Shown: positions 50,927-63,596, counted from the stretch's first letter. The stretch is 64,000 nucleotides of DNA from Psychrobacter immobilis (GCA_904846265.1 CAJHAA010000002.1:62001-126000); one strand, 5' to 3'. A program made the numbers and translations. The notes: generated by a model not told the origin, from the letters alone.

Positions 50927-52000
50927 ATGGCAGCTTCAAGATCGACGCCGCGTACCGCTAGCCAGTCATATCGCCGTCAAGCGTTGATTTGGCTGATAAT
51001 GACCTTGCTTTTGGGTGTGGTTACGGCTCTGATTTGGATGTTTAGTCAAACGCCAGCGATGGGTGCCAAAATTGAAAATGCCCCCATATCAGCACCGCAA
51101 CCATTGAGTGCTGAGCTTGAGCAGCCCTTGAAAATAGAGTCGTTACACGAGCTTGATACCGACGTGCAGCCCATTAGTTTTGATACGACGGTGCGTGATT
51201 TGCGCAATTATCCTGCTGAGTTTAAAGACAAACGTTATTTGTTGGCGAATAAAGGTAAGTGGACAGTGCAGGTGATGAATGTCGCCGAAAACGATGTGAT
51301 TGTTAGTTATCTAGAAGGCCGCGCAGACCGTAATAAATTTGCTTATTTCCGTTATCTTGACGATGAAAATCAAGTTCGCTATATGTTAACTTATGGGCTC
51401 ATGAGTAGTCCACAAGAAGCGGTTGGCGCGGCAAAACTGATAGACTTTAAGTTGCCAGCCAATGTGCGTGTGTTGCCAGAAGAGATCAATCGTTATGTCG
51501 GTATCATCGATAATTATGAACGCCCTGATCCGGTTAAAGATTTGAGCACCAGACGGACACGTTCTGTTGATCTAAAACCGACTAAGCGCGAAGTGCCAGT
51601 GCGCCAGCCACTGCCAGAAACGGATTATGGGGACAATGCTGGTCGTAGCAGTCAAGAAACTGCCAGTAACGGCGACAATGAAAGTATCCGTCAGTCAGCA
51701 GATACCTCTGATACTTTATCGGTCACTGAAGAGCGTATTGTTGGCAATGAAGAGGAAGTATCATCTGTTACCACGCCTAAAAATGAAGGTAGTGGAACTA
51801 AGTCTGAATCAGAGAATAAAAAACCAGCGGCATCAGGCACTGAAAATACCACTAAAAAACCCCCAGTAGTTGCAACACCAAAGCCGCCAAGTAGTACCAG
51901 TAGCACAAATTCTGGCGCAAACGCTACTAGCAAGAATACCAATCCTCCTAAGAGCAATAACGACAGCATAAAAACACTGATAGAAGACAAAAGTAATTAG
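50927..52000 (+). CDS. SPOR-like membrane protein of the aroB-gltB region
   Basis: A 357-residue single-pass inner-membrane protein: a basic N-terminus, one membrane segment at about residues 22-42, then a periplasmic part. A region at about residues 105-185 (WTVQVMNVAENDVIVSYLEG to VRVLPEEINRY) resembles a SPOR peptidoglycan-binding fold. In relatives, genes between aroB and gltB encode SPOR or DamX-like proteins, which supports this. Unusually, about 150 residues of Ser/Thr/Asn/Pro/Lys-rich sequence follow the SPOR-like region, which is more often C-terminal. The ATG at 50927 has AAGGA upstream. Function in cell division is inferred, not shown. Confidence 0.7.
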   Translation: MAASRSTPRTASQSYRRQALIWLIMTLLLGVVTALIWMFSQTPAMGAKIENAPISAPQPLSAELEQPLKIESLHELDTDVQPISFDTTVRDLRNYPAEFKDKRYLLANKGKWTVQVMNVAENDVIVSYLEGRADRNKFAYFRYLDDENQVRYMLTYGLMSSPQEAVGAAKLIDFKLPANVRVLPEEINRYVGIIDNYERPDPVKDLSTRRTRSVDLKPTKREVPVRQPLPETDYGDNAGRSSQETASNGDNESIRQSADTSDTLSVTEERIVGNEEEVSSVTTPKNEGSGTKSESENKKPAASGTENTTKKPPVVATPKPPSSTSSTNSGANATSKNTNPPKSNNDSIKTLIEDKSN

Positions 52001-52064
52001 AGTGTGTTTGTCCTTTGAACATATCGTTCATAGCTATGATAACCTCGTTACCACTATGATTGAC

Positions 52065-52100
52065 AAACCCCCACTGACAAGCTGGTTAGTGGGTTTTTTT
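52065..52100 (+). terminator. Terminator after the SPOR-like gene
   Basis: CCCACTGAC (52070-52078) pairs with GTTAGTGGG (52085-52093, one wobble) over AAGCTG and is followed by seven T. Confidence 0.9.
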
Positions 52101-52911
52101 ATGGGGCATCATAAAGCATATAATTAGTGCTAAAAATACATTTCCAAAAGAAGTTGATCTTAATTAAGTATCTCAACTAAGCCTTGTCACAGATACTATG
52201 TATCAAAATTTGCATAGAACATTTAATCATCCTATAACCAATAGTAATAAGTTCTCTTACAAAATATGGTGGGTGAATCGATAGAAAAGACTAGATTTTT
52301 TGTCCGTCATTAACTAATATAACTGTGGGCGACGTTCTGTATAGTTATCGTAAAAATTGTTTTTTAACAATGAATTGGTAAACTTCTATCATTTAAAAGA
52401 TACGTTACTAAAATTTTTTGTCTCAAGCGTTGTCACTTGCTATCTATAATTAAGCTATCGCAAGTGGCGCAACCTCTCTTATTATTGCTCTCTTTAGAGT
52501 GAATGAAGCGCTTGATTACAGAGCGTCAGATATTCAAAATTAGTCAAATGCACGGTTATTACATGCGTAGTCAATCAGTCTGGATTGCTAGGCATGGTGT
52601 GATAACAAGTGACACTCAAGATAGCGACATTGCGTTATTGACGATTAGGTAACGGGTATACAGGGCTGTATGTCATTGCCAAGGGCGACCGTTTACTATC
52701 TTTTAATATGTTAATGATCTATTGAAACATCATTCAATGACTGGGAGTGCCAGAGCTTTCACCTTAGTCCCAAAGTATGATGTCTATGAGCGTCACATCA
52801 TTTATTAATTCGGATATACGAATATTAATTATTAGCCCGTTCTGCTTACGGTCTTCAGTTTATGATCTGCATTGGATGCATAAATTGCCCGTTCACCTAA
52901 AAGGACTAGCC
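52101..52911 (+). other. Long gltB leader or promoter region
   Basis: About 810 bases without a convincing gene. A seven-base inverted repeat, CACTTGC (52434-52440) and GCAAGTG (52460-52466), is visible. The last 135 bases are open in the gltB frame and contain ATG codons, but the encoded sequence is unlike any GltB N-terminus. The length suggests regulated transcription of glutamate synthase. Confidence 0.55.
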
Positions 52912-55900
52912 ATGTCAATGATTTCCTCGCAAACCCACCTGGCCACGCCAGATGACTTTTCTGATAACTGTGGTTTTGGTTTGATCGCTCATATTGAGGG
53001 ACAAGCCAGCCATGATTTGGTAAAAACTGCTATTCATAGTCTAAGCTGTATGACCCATCGCGGCGGTGTTGCTGCTGATGGTAGAACGGGTGATGGTTGT
53101 GGTCTACTACTGGCGACGCCTGTTGAGTTTTTTAGAGGTATTGCTGCTGAGCAAGGGTTCGCGATTACTAACAACTTTGCAGTTGGTATGATCTTTGTCA
53201 ATTTAGATGAGACAAAAGCTCGTGATAGCCAGCAAGTGCTTAGCGATGAGATTGTTGCCCAAGGATTAGAGGTTGCTGGCTGGCGTGATGTACCGCTTGA
53301 TTTGAGCATCGTCGGTGACATTGGCCGTGAGACTTTACCTGATTTTAAGCAAGTGTTTGTCAACGCACCCGATGATTTGGCAGCGGATGACTTTAACCGT
53401 AAACTGTTTGTCGCACGCAAAAAAGCAGAGCAGCGCTTGGCTGATGATGAGCTGTTTTATGTGTGCTCATTAAGCTGTCAGACGATTATCTATAAAGGTT
53501 TGGTGATGCCATCAGACTTGCCAGCATTTTTCTTGGATTTGCAAGATGCGCGTTTGGCATCGCATATCGTGGTATTTCATCAGCGTTTCTCCACCAATAC
53601 CTTGCCGCGTTGGCCCTTGGCGCAGCCGTTTCGTTATCTTGCCCACAATGGCGAGTTGAATACCATCACAGGCAATCGCAACTGGTCTGAGGCACGGACG
53701 CCAAAACTAAAATCAGACAAATTGCCCAATTTGAATGAATTGACGCCACTGGTGAACAGTACGGGCTCTGACTCATCAAGCTTAGATAATATGCTTGAAG
53801 TCCTCATGTCAGGTGGTATGAATCTATTCCATGCGATGTCGATTCTCGTGCCACCTGCTTGGCAGAATGTCGATAGCATGGATATGGATTTGCGCGCCTT
53901 TTATGAGTTTTATTCGCAGCACATGGAAGCGTGGGATGGTCCAGCAGGTTTGGTGATTCAAGATGGACGCTATGCGGTCTGTATGCTTGATCGTAACGGT
54001 CTGCGCCCATCGCGCTGGGTAACGACCAAGAACGGCTATATCACCGTTGCCTCTGAAGTTGGTGTGTGGGATTACTCGCCAAAAGATGTATTGGCAAAAG
54101 GACGCGTTGGCCCTGGTCAAATGCTCGTTATTGATACTTTAACGGGTCAAATTTTAGATACTAAAGCGATTGCGACGTTACTGAAAAAAGCCCATCCGTA
54201 CCGTAAATGGCTGCGTGAAGAAGCAACCCGTATCCGTGATGATGAGCGTTTAGAGGAAGAATTAGCAGCGCAAACATGCCGTGGTAATGAGCTAAAAACA
54301 CTGCAAAAAATGTATCACATCACCAATGAAGAGCGTACTGAAATTATCCGCCCCAACGCCGAAAATGGTCAAGAGCCTGTCGGTTCAATGGGTGATGATA
54401 CGCCCATGGCAGTGTTGTCGCAGCAAATCCGCCATGTCGGTGACTTTTTCCGCCAGCAGTTCGCACAGGTGACCAATCCACCGATTGATCCATTGCGTGA
54501 ATCTATCGTGATGTCATTGCAGACCTGCCTCGGTGCTGAGACCAATGTGTTTGCGCCATCAGCGCGAGATGCACACCGTATTATCTTATCGTCGCCTGTA
54601 CTGTCAGCCAGCAAGATGCAGCAGCTTGAGACCTTGGGTGATCCAGCCTTTAAAATGGCGCGTATTGATTTAAACTATGATCGCACCCTTGAGTTATCAG
54701 AAGCCATCATGGCTATCTGCGAGCAAGTGGCTAACAGCATCCGAGCTGGTCACACTTTGATTGTGTTGTCTGATAAACATATCGATGCCGATAAAGTACC
54801 AGCCAACGCCATCATGGTAACGGGTGCGGTGCATCATTATTTGATTGGTCAAGGTATTCGTACTGATGCTAATTTAATCATTGAGACTGGTTTGGCGCGC
54901 GACTCGCATCAAGTGGCAGTATTGATTGGTTTTGGTGCGACTTGCGTGTATCCATACTTGGCTTATGATGTTATTGACGACTTAGTAGCGACTGGCGAGC
55001 TGCTTGGCGATCCGATTCAAGCGCGGGTTAATTTCCGTAAAGGCTTGGATAAAGGCTTGCTAAAAATCTTATCAAAAATGGGCATCTCGACCATTGTCTC
55101 TTATCGCGGCGCGCAGTTATTTGAAGCAGTGGGTCTCTCTGAAGAGGTGGTGAGCCTGTGTTTCAAAGGCGTACAGAGTCGTATTAAAGGTGCGACCTTT
55201 GCTGACTTAGCTGCCGATCAAGCACAGCTAGCGGCGAATGCTTTCAAGCGCCGCGCGCCACTCGATCAAGGTGGCTTACTGAAGTTTGTCTTCAACAAAG
55301 AATATCATGCCTTTAACCCAGACGTGATTAATAGCCTGCATACCGCGGTTCGTACGGGTGATTATGATAATTATCGTAATTATGCCAACTTAGTGAATAG
55401 CCGTCCTGTGGCGACCTTGCGTGATTTATTGCAATTAAAAACAGATAACTCTATCGATGTGAATGACGTAGAGGATATCTCAGCTATTCTGACGCGCTTT
55501 GACTCGGCGGGCATGTCGTTAGGGGCGTTGTCACCCGAAGCCCATGAAGCGATTGCCATGGCGATGAATACCATCGGTGGACGTTCAAACTCTGGTGAGG
55601 GGGGCGAAGATCCAGTACGTTATGGCACGCTGCGCAACTCAAAGATCAAACAAATTGCCTCGGGTCGTTTTGGCGTCACCCCAGCGTATTTGCGTTCAGC
55701 CGAAGTGATGCAAATCAAGGTTGCACAGGGTGCCAAGCCGGGTGAGGGAGGTCAGTTGCCGGGTGGTAAGGTCAATGCTCTGATTGCGCGCTTACGTTAT
55801 TCTGTACCGGGTGTGACGTTGATTTCACCACCGCCGCATCATGATATCTATTCTATCGAAGATTTGGCGCAGCTCATTTTTGATTTAAAGCAAGTCAATC

Positions 55901-57375
55901 CAGATGCGCTAGTATCGGTCAAGTTAGTCTCACGTCCAGGCGTTGGTACTATCGCGACTGGCGTGGCAAAAGCCTATGCCGATTTGATTACCATCTCAGG
56001 TTATGATGGTGGCACAGCAGCCTCTCCGCTATCGTCTATCCATCATGCAGGGTCACCATGGGAGCTAGGACTTGCTGAGACCCACCAATCACTACGAGTA
56101 AATGGCTTGCGTCATAAAGTTCGTATTCAAACTGATGGTGGCCTAAAGACAGGACTTGATGTGGTAAAAGCCGCTATCCTTGGGGCAGAAAGCTTTGGCT
56201 TTGGTACCACGCCGATGATTGCCGTTGGTTGTAAATACCTACGCATTTGCCATCTTAATAATTGCCCGACTGGGGTTGCGACGCAAAAAGCCAAGCTACG
56301 TGATGAGCATTTCATTGGCGAAGCGGAGATGTTGATTAACTTCTTTAAATTTGTAGCAACTGAAACGCGTGAATGGCTTGCCGCCCTTGGTGTGCGTAGT
56401 ATGGAAGAGTTGGTTGGACGTACTGACTTGCTTGAAGTATTAGAAGGCAACACGGATAAACAGCGTCATCTGGATTTAACGCCATTATTATTTAGCCATC
56501 CAGCCAGTAGTGGTAAAGCCCAAACCTGTCAGGTTGAGCGTAATGAGCCATTTGATAAAGGCTTACTCGCTGAACAGATGATTAGTGATATGTTGCTCAA
56601 TATTCGTCAAGGTAATGGCGGCGATTATAGCTATTATGTCGGTAACTGTGATCGTTCTATCGGCGCGCGTATCTCTGGTGAGATTGCGCAAGTATGGGGC
56701 AACCTTGGCATGAGTGATATGCCAATTAAGCTGCATCTGACTGGTACTGCTGGGCAGAGTTTAGGCGTCTGGAATGCAGGTGGTCTAAATATTGAGCTAG
56801 AAGGCGATGCCAATGATTATGTCGGCAAAGGCATGGCTGGCGGTGAGATTGTTATTTATCCACCAAAAGATTCAAGCTTTACGGCGCAAGAGACCGCCAT
56901 CATTGGTAATACCTGCTTATATGGCGCAACGGGCGGCAAACTATATGCAGCTGGTACTGCTGGCGAGCGCTTTGGGGTGCGTAACTCTGGCGCGCACGCA
57001 GTCATCGAAGGCACAGGCGATCATTGCTGTGAATATATGACAGGCGGTATTGTCACTATTCTTGGGCGTACGGGTCTCAACTTTGGAGCAGGTATGACAG
57101 GTGGTTTTGCTTATGTGCTCGATATGGAAGGCGATTTCTTTGACCGTTGTAACCATGAGTTGATCGATCTTAACCGTATCTCAAGTGAGCAAACCGAAGA
57201 GCATCGTATCCATTTGCAGCAAGTGATTGAAGCGCATGTTAATAAAACAGGCAGCGCGTGGGGTCAGACGATATTGGCTGACTTTGAGCACTATGTTCGT
57301 AAGTTTTATTTGGTGAAGCCTAAAGCGGCAAACATTGCGAGCCTTCTCAAAACCACCATGGCTGACCCACAATAG
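52912..57375 (+). CDS. gltB: Glutamate synthase large subunit (NADPH type)
   Basis: Makes two glutamates from glutamine and 2-oxoglutarate. The N-terminal glutaminase domain has its nucleophile Cys20 in [13 protein letters not shown], exposed after removal of a short propeptide. The central and FMN-binding synthase domains follow, with a 3Fe-4S cluster site C-x5-C-x4-C in [12 protein letters not shown] and a C-terminal beta-helix domain ([17 protein letters not shown]). About 1487 residues from the ATG at 52912, which has AAGGA eight bases upstream; the 45-codon in-frame extension is rejected. gltD follows 180 bases later. Confidence 0.96.
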   Translation: MSMISSQTHLATPDDFSDNCGFGLIAHIEGQASHDLVKTAIHSLSCMTHRGGVAADGRTGDGCGLLLATPVEFFRGIAAEQGFAITNNFAVGMIFVNLDETKARDSQQVLSDEIVAQGLEVAGWRDVPLDLSIVGDIGRETLPDFKQVFVNAPDDLAADDFNRKLFVARKKAEQRLADDELFYVCSLSCQTIIYKGLVMPSDLPAFFLDLQDARLASHIVVFHQRFSTNTLPRWPLAQPFRYLAHNGELNTITGNRNWSEARTPKLKSDKLPNLNELTPLVNSTGSDSSSLDNMLEVLMSGGMNLFHAMSILVPPAWQNVDSMDMDLRAFYEFYSQHMEAWDGPAGLVIQDGRYAVCMLDRNGLRPSRWVTTKNGYITVASEVGVWDYSPKDVLAKGRVGPGQMLVIDTLTGQILDTKAIATLLKKAHPYRKWLREEATRIRDDERLEEELAAQTCRGNELKTLQKMYHITNEERTEIIRPNAENGQEPVGSMGDDTPMAVLSQQIRHVGDFFRQQFAQVTNPPIDPLRESIVMSLQTCLGAETNVFAPSARDAHRIILSSPVLSASKMQQLETLGDPAFKMARIDLNYDRTLELSEAIMAICEQVANSIRAGHTLIVLSDKHIDADKVPANAIMVTGAVHHYLIGQGIRTDANLIIETGLARDSHQVAVLIGFGATCVYPYLAYDVIDDLVATGELLGDPIQARVNFRKGLDKGLLKILSKMGISTIVSYRGAQLFEAVGLSEEVVSLCFKGVQSRIKGATFADLAADQAQLAANAFKRRAPLDQGGLLKFVFNKEYHAFNPDVINSLHTAVRTGDYDNYRNYANLVNSRPVATLRDLLQLKTDNSIDVNDVEDISAILTRFDSAGMSLGALSPEAHEAIAMAMNTIGGRSNSGEGGEDPVRYGTLRNSKIKQIASGRFGVTPAYLRSAEVMQIKVAQGAKPGEGGQLPGGKVNALIARLRYSVPGVTLISPPPHHDIYSIEDLAQLIFDLKQVNPDALVSVKLVSRPGVGTIATGVAKAYADLITISGYDGGTAASPLSSIHHAGSPWELGLAETHQSLRVNGLRHKVRIQTDGGLKTGLDVVKAAILGAESFGFGTTPMIAVGCKYLRICHLNNCPTGVATQKAKLRDEHFIGEAEMLINFFKFVATETREWLAALGVRSMEELVGRTDLLEVLEGNTDKQRHLDLTPLLFSHPASSGKAQTCQVERNEPFDKGLLAEQMISDMLLNIRQGNGGDYSYYVGNCDRSIGARISGEIAQVWGNLGMSDMPIKLHLTGTAGQSLGVWNAGGLNIELEGDANDYVGKGMAGGEIVIYPPKDSSFTAQETAIIGNTCLYGATGGKLYAAGTAGERFGVRNSGAHAVIEGTGDHCCEYMTGGIVTILGRTGLNFGAGMTGGFAYVLDMEGDFFDRCNHELIDLNRISSEQTEEHRIHLQQVIEAHVNKTGSAWGQTILADFEHYVRKFYLVKPKAANIASLLKTTMADPQ

Positions 57376-57543
57376 CTTTGCTTGGATTATCCAATGTTCC
57401 GCTTTTAAAAGCCTTTTAACTCAGAGGTTTTCAGCAGGTAAGTGACGGTCACGATATAAAGCTCTTAATTTTGTGATAAATGAGACATCGTTGACTGTCA
57501 CCGCCCACTTTAAAAAAGCTTGATATAAAAAGCCTCATATTAA

Positions 57544-58977
<1,434 letters not shown>

Positions 58978-59023
58978 TGGGTTTGGTTTACATCCAATTA
59001 TTGACCACTCTATTTCGATCTCA

Positions 59024-59063
59024 AACGTCTTTTGCCTTTTAACAGGTAAGAGACGTTTTTTTT
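59024..59063 (+). terminator. Terminator after gltD
   Basis: AACGTCTTTTGCCT pairs with AGGTAAGAGACGTT (wobbles allowed) and is followed by a T run. A diverged copy of the same sequence occurs at 60488-60528. Confidence 0.85.
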
Positions 59064-59139
59064 GATATCAGCAGTACATGATGGTTCGATATTACTTTTC
59101 ATTGACTATATATTCTTCAATTAATAAGAGTACCTGTGC

Positions 59140-60375
59140 GTGAAACCAAAAATTTGGCAACGATTTACTGCACCATTCATTGAACCTTATGCGCGCTATC
59201 AGCACGCTGATATCTTGCACGCCATACGTATCGGTGCAGCCATTGTACTTGCGCTGTTAGCCAATCAAATAAGCCATTTTCCACACGGAGAATGGACGAC
59301 GATCACTGTCTTTATTATTTTAGGATTGCTACAGTATCAAGGCGCTATTTATACCAAAGCCAAAGAGCGAGTACTAGGCACGGTTTTGGGTATTGTCGTG
59401 GCATTTGCAATCTTATGGTTCAATAAAGGGACGGGTGCTTGGTTAGGGATAGAGTACCTGCTTATTGGTATCGTCAGTGGGATTATTGGTTATTTTTCGG
59501 TCAGGCGGCTAGGGTATACTGGATTACTCACTGGCATTACTATGCTGATGATCGTCTCTAACTTGAATCAAGTTAATATGGCGCAAGATGGTGTCTATCG
59601 CGCACTCAATATCTTAATCGGTACAGGTATTGCGGTCATGGTGACAGTGATCTTACCTCTAAAGTCGACGTTGATGTGGCGATTCTTATTGGCAAATAAT
59701 TTAGAAGCCTGTAGTACTCTTTATGCTGGTGTCGGACATCATATCGATGCTGAAATAGTGGCTCCCAAGTCGCTTGTCTATACTAGAGCAAAAAGCTCAG
59801 CTAGCCTGTCTTATCCTCAAAGTAGCGCTATTGCAGATATGCCTGTCAATAAAGCGTTGATAAAATCGCTGCAGCAAATAAACAAGCGATTACTCGCAGT
59901 ACGTCCACATATCGCTGCAACAGCAAGCGAGTCCGGCATTCATAAAGAGACGATAGAAACGATTCAGCGTACCCATCGCAATATCATCGGTACCATCGAT
60001 TTATTGCTCAGTGCAGCACCGCGTTTAGCGAGTATCGATATCGATGATGATAATCATACGCTACTGATTCACTATCAACACGAGCTCACCCAAGCCATGC
60101 AGCATATCGCGGCAGTACTACGCAGTCCAAGCGATCAGACTTTTCGACCTATTACGCGTATTGCGCTATCAGAATATCCTAGCGTACAGTATGCAACGTT
60201 TGAGTGGCAAGGATATTTTTGGTTGACGCAAACGTTGCAAGCACAACTGCAACAGTTAAGTGATCTGCTACAAACGACCAAACCGCAGTGGTATGCTGCT
60301 TCTGGTCTGCGCTATCAAAGGCGTGAGCAGCGTAGAATGAAAGAGCAGGGGGGCGAGTCCGATTTACACTTGTAA
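59140..60375 (+). CDS. FUSC family inner-membrane protein, copy 1
   Basis: A 411-residue protein with about six membrane segments in the N-terminal 170 residues (for example IGAAIVLALLANQI and GEWTTITVFIILGLLQYQGAI) and a hydrophilic, helical C-terminal half. This is the FUSC/aromatic-acid-exporter (YccS-like) architecture, in a short single-domain form. The transported substrate is unknown. The start is GTG. Next to it is a paralogue of identical length and very similar sequence, including the shared RPHIAATASESGI and TIQRTHRNIIGTIDLLLSAA. Confidence 0.82.
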   Translation: MKPKIWQRFTAPFIEPYARYQHADILHAIRIGAAIVLALLANQISHFPHGEWTTITVFIILGLLQYQGAIYTKAKERVLGTVLGIVVAFAILWFNKGTGAWLGIEYLLIGIVSGIIGYFSVRRLGYTGLLTGITMLMIVSNLNQVNMAQDGVYRALNILIGTGIAVMVTVILPLKSTLMWRFLLANNLEACSTLYAGVGHHIDAEIVAPKSLVYTRAKSSASLSYPQSSAIADMPVNKALIKSLQQINKRLLAVRPHIAATASESGIHKETIETIQRTHRNIIGTIDLLLSAAPRLASIDIDDDNHTLLIHYQHELTQAMQHIAAVLRSPSDQTFRPITRIALSEYPSVQYATFEWQGYFWLTQTLQAQLQQLSDLLQTTKPQWYAASGLRYQRREQRRMKEQGGESDLHL

Positions 60376-60487
60376 ATATAGGAGATGCTGGCAAGTATTT
60401 GTCAGCACCTTTCAGCATTACCAATAGCCAAATGCGATGTTGTTAGGGTGTTTTTTTGTCGTTATGTGCTAGCATGTTTTGACCTTC

Positions 60488-60528
60488 AGCGTCTTTTATC
60501 TTTTAATAGGTAAAAGGCGTTATTTTTT
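60488..60528 (+). terminator. Terminator between the two FUSC genes
   Basis: GCGTCTTTTATC pairs with GGTAAAAGGCG (two wobbles) and is followed by TTATTTTTT. Its sequence is a diverged copy of the terminator at 59024-59063, at a similar distance from the next GTG start. Confidence 0.75.
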
Positions 60529-60620
60529 GGTCATGACTTTATCATCGCTTTATCAATAGTTAAGCCAGTAGCTAGAATTTAACCGACTTTTTATTCCTTC
60601 ACTTATAAGAGATACCCTGC

Positions 60621-61856
60621 GTGAAACCGACTTTTTGGCAACGATTTACCGCCCCGTTTGTAGAGCCTTATGCCCGTTATCAGCATGCAGATGTTTTGCA
60701 TGCCATACGTTTGGGTCTGGCTGTACTTATTGCGCTCTTGTTAAATGAGTTTACGCACTTGCCGCATGGTGAGTGGACGACCATTACCGTGTTCGTGATT
60801 TTGGGTTTGTTGCAATATCAAGGGGCGATTTATACCAAGGCTAAAGAGCGGATATTGGGTACTTTGCTTGGGGTAGTGGTTGGGCTTAGTTTCTTATGGC
60901 TGATTAAAGATATCGGTGGCTGGCTGTGGTTGTATTATGGGCTGATTGGCATTATCAGTGGCATCATCGGTTATGTGGCAGTCAAGCAATTGGGCTATAT
61001 CGGTCTGCTGACAGGTATTACCATGCTGATGATTGTGTCGAGTCCTGACCACAGCAATATTACTCAAGATGGCTTATATCGCGCGTTCAATATTTTGCTT
61101 GGTGCAGGAGTAGCAGTGGCCGCGACGTTAATTTTACCGTTGAAGTCAACGTTGATGTGGCGGTTTTTGTTGGCCAGTAATCTTGAAACCTGCAGCAATT
61201 TGTATGCAGGGGTTGGCAATCATATTGATGCGGATGTCTTAGTGCCCAAGCCGTTTAAATATAGTAAGGCGACCAGTTCGGCCAGTATTATTTATCCATC
61301 GAACAGCTCTATACCAGATACACCCGTCAACAAGTCCTTGGTGAAAGCATTACAAAAAATTAATAAACGTTTGCTTGCCGTGCGCCCGCATATCGCCGCC
61401 ACAGCGAGCGAATCTGGGATTGAAAAAGAAACGCTAGAGACTATTCAGCGTACCCATCGTAATATTATTGGTACCATTGATTTGCTGTTAAGTGCCGCAC
61501 CGCGTTTGGCTAATATTGAGATTGATGATGAAAACCATATTTTGCTTATTCACTATCAGCACGAATTGACGCAAGCGATGCAGCATATGGCGGCGGTATT
61601 ACGTAGTCCAAATGATGAAGTATTTCGACCGATTACGCGTATCGCGGTATCAGAATATCCAAGTGTAGAAAACTTAGGCTTTGAGTGGCAAGGCTATTTT
61701 TGGCTCACCCAAACGCTGCAAGTACAGTTGCAGCGACTTAGTGATTTATTGCAAACGACTAAGCCAAAATGGTTTGCCGCCTCCGGTCTGCGCTATCAAC
61801 GCCGCGAGCAGCGCCGTATCGAGCATAAAGGTAGTGAAACCGATTTGCACTTATAA
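60621..61856 (+). CDS. FUSC family inner-membrane protein, copy 2
   Basis: A 411-residue paralogue of the preceding gene with the same membrane topology and GTG start (KPTFWQRFTAPFVEPYARYQ against KPKIWQRFTAPFIEPYARYQ). Membrane segments and the C-terminal domain are closely conserved; the least conserved part is the loop after the membrane domain, around residues 205-235 (VPKPFKYSKATSSASIIYP). Many differences from copy 1 are at synonymous sites, so the duplication is not recent. Function inferred only from the family: possible efflux component. Confidence 0.82.
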   Translation: MKPTFWQRFTAPFVEPYARYQHADVLHAIRLGLAVLIALLLNEFTHLPHGEWTTITVFVILGLLQYQGAIYTKAKERILGTLLGVVVGLSFLWLIKDIGGWLWLYYGLIGIISGIIGYVAVKQLGYIGLLTGITMLMIVSSPDHSNITQDGLYRAFNILLGAGVAVAATLILPLKSTLMWRFLLASNLETCSNLYAGVGNHIDADVLVPKPFKYSKATSSASIIYPSNSSIPDTPVNKSLVKALQKINKRLLAVRPHIAATASESGIEKETLETIQRTHRNIIGTIDLLLSAAPRLANIEIDDENHILLIHYQHELTQAMQHMAAVLRSPNDEVFRPITRIAVSEYPSVENLGFEWQGYFWLTQTLQVQLQRLSDLLQTTKPKWFAASGLRYQRREQRRIEHKGSETDLHL

Positions 61857-61992
61857 AGATAGTGAATCCTATATAAATCAGATACGGTGTCAGGTTCACT
61901 TAGTCTACTATTGGTAGTACTTTCGTTCGCCTTCCTTGTATCCAAATTATATTGAACCGACTATAAAAGCTAAATAGAAGCCAATAAAGAAT

Positions 61993-62032
61993 AAATAAAA
62001 ACGCTGACTCTCCCAAGTCAGCGTTTTTATTT
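61993..62032. terminator. Bidirectional terminator between FUSC copy 2 and the binding protein
   Basis: AAATAAAAACGCTGACT (61993-62009) and its exact complement (62016-62032) enclose CTCCCA. The symmetric A and T tracts suit the two convergent genes. Confidence 0.93.
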
Positions 62033-62070
62033 AAACAATATTTTAGGGTGTGTTCTTCTAGCCTTCTATA

Positions 62071-63192
62071 TTAACGACCAGTTTTTAGCTTATCCCAATA
62101 CTGCTGATAGACTTGCAATGCTTCATCGCCCACATCTTCTTGGAACTCCGCCTTTGCCAGTACGTCTTTGCTCGGATAGATGGTTGGATTGTTTCTCACC
62201 TCTTCTGGCATCATCTCACGCGCAGCCATATTGGGTGACGCATAACCAATCTCTTCGCTGACGATTTTAGAGTTCTCAGGACGCAGAAAGTAGTCAATAA
62301 ACTTGTGGGCTGCATCGACTTGTTTGGCGTTTTTCGGAATGACAAAATTATCCATCCACAAGATAGCGCCTTCAGTTGGATATTTATAAACCAAGCTGGT
62401 CAAGCCTTCGTTATTGGCGATAATTGCCTCGCCATTCCAACTCATACCAACCGTGGTTTCGCCTTCCATATAAGGCATACGCGAGGCATCCGAGTTAAAG
62501 GTCTTCACATTTGGCATCAAGGTCGTGAGCTTCTCATAAGCGGCTTTGATTTCGTCAGGATTTTTACTATTACCTGAATGCCCAAGGGTCAATAGCGCCA
62601 TGCCAAACACTTCGCGCATATCGTTCATCAGCATCACTTGCCCTTTATACTCAGGACGCCATAAATCGTTCCAGCTATTTACGGTTGCAGGATCGACCTT
62701 GTCACCATTAATGGCAAGACCGGTGCTGCCCCACATATAAGGAATCGAATATTTGTTCTCTGGATCAACCTTGGTATTGGTAAAAGACGTATCAAGATTC
62801 TTAAAATTGCTCAATTTGGATTTATCGAGCTCTTGCAGCAAGCCTTCTTTGGCCATTTTTTCGACATAATATGTTGATGGGATGGCTAAGTCATATTGGC
62901 TAGAATCGTCGAGTAGTTTGAGCTTGGCGTACATAGCTTCGTTAGAATCAAAGGTGGTGTAATTGACCCGAATGCCTGTCTCCTCAGTAAAGCCGTCGAG
63001 AATCTCTTGCGGCATATACTCTGACCAGTTATACAGATTGAGTGTTTCAGCACTCGCTGCTGTACTATCAGCCGCCGTATTGTCTGACTTACTACAGCTA
63101 GCAAGTGCTAGCCCAACAGCCACGGCTAATAGTGCTTTTGGTATTATACGAGCGCTACGAGCAATGTTGTGGGGCGATAATAAATGAGTCAA
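62071..63192 (-). CDS. Polyamine-type ABC transporter substrate-binding lipoprotein (PotD/PotF-like)
   Basis: Periplasmic binding protein, tethered by a lipid at Cys33 of the lipobox LALASC. The mature protein opens with LNLYNWSEYMPQEILDGFTEETG, characteristic of spermidine/putrescine-binding PotD and PotF, and has IPYMWGSTGLAING and VGMSWNGEAI. 373 residues. No permease or ATPase gene is adjacent in the window, so it is an orphan here. AGGAGA lies about six bases before the ATG. The exact polyamine cannot be decided. Confidence 0.88.
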   Translation of the reverse strand: MTHLLSPHNIARSARIIPKALLAVAVGLALASCSKSDNTAADSTAASAETLNLYNWSEYMPQEILDGFTEETGIRVNYTTFDSNEAMYAKLKLLDDSSQYDLAIPSTYYVEKMAKEGLLQELDKSKLSNFKNLDTSFTNTKVDPENKYSIPYMWGSTGLAINGDKVDPATVNSWNDLWRPEYKGQVMLMNDMREVFGMALLTLGHSGNSKNPDEIKAAYEKLTTLMPNVKTFNSDASRMPYMEGETTVGMSWNGEAIIANNEGLTSLVYKYPTEGAILWMDNFVIPKNAKQVDAAHKFIDYFLRPENSKIVSEEIGYASPNMAAREMMPEEVRNNPTIYPSKDVLAKAEFQEDVGDEALQVYQQYWDKLKTGR

Positions 63193-63596
63193 AATATCTC
63201 TCCTAAATAAGAATGATGCAAATGAGTAAAAAGTTAAATGATAGATAATGGAAGCTAAGGGCTAAATACTAAGTGCTGAATATAAGGTATCGAGCCAAAT
63301 GTAAAACTATTATGGCTATGATTGTTAAGAATTTAAAGGGCAAGAAAGAAGTTCGTTCTTCATAATATTGTTAAAAGTGGCGCTGATGAATGGCTGAAGA
63401 ATGTATAAAATTAGAAATATGAGATTTACTGCTGAATTTGAGTAAGATAATAAGCGTAAATAATCATGCTATGATGAGAGCTGCTTTACCCTTAAGCCAT
63501 GAGTTTACAACGTGGTTTTTATAAGATGCAAAGAGTACCGATAAAATAAAAATAATCGAATGTTAATTAAATGGTTCGAATTAAAAGAGGCAAAAG
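63193..63596. other. Intergenic region between divergent genes
   Basis: About 400 AT-rich bases upstream of both the binding-protein gene and the small membrane protein gene, so it should contain both promoters. I see no strong promoter pair or hairpin. Confidence 0.5.

Noticed and set aside
52777..52911. 45-codon N-terminal extension of GltB
   Set aside because: GltB propeptides are short, and the ATG at 52912 with AAGGA upstream gives a normal 19-residue propeptide before the nucleophile Cys.
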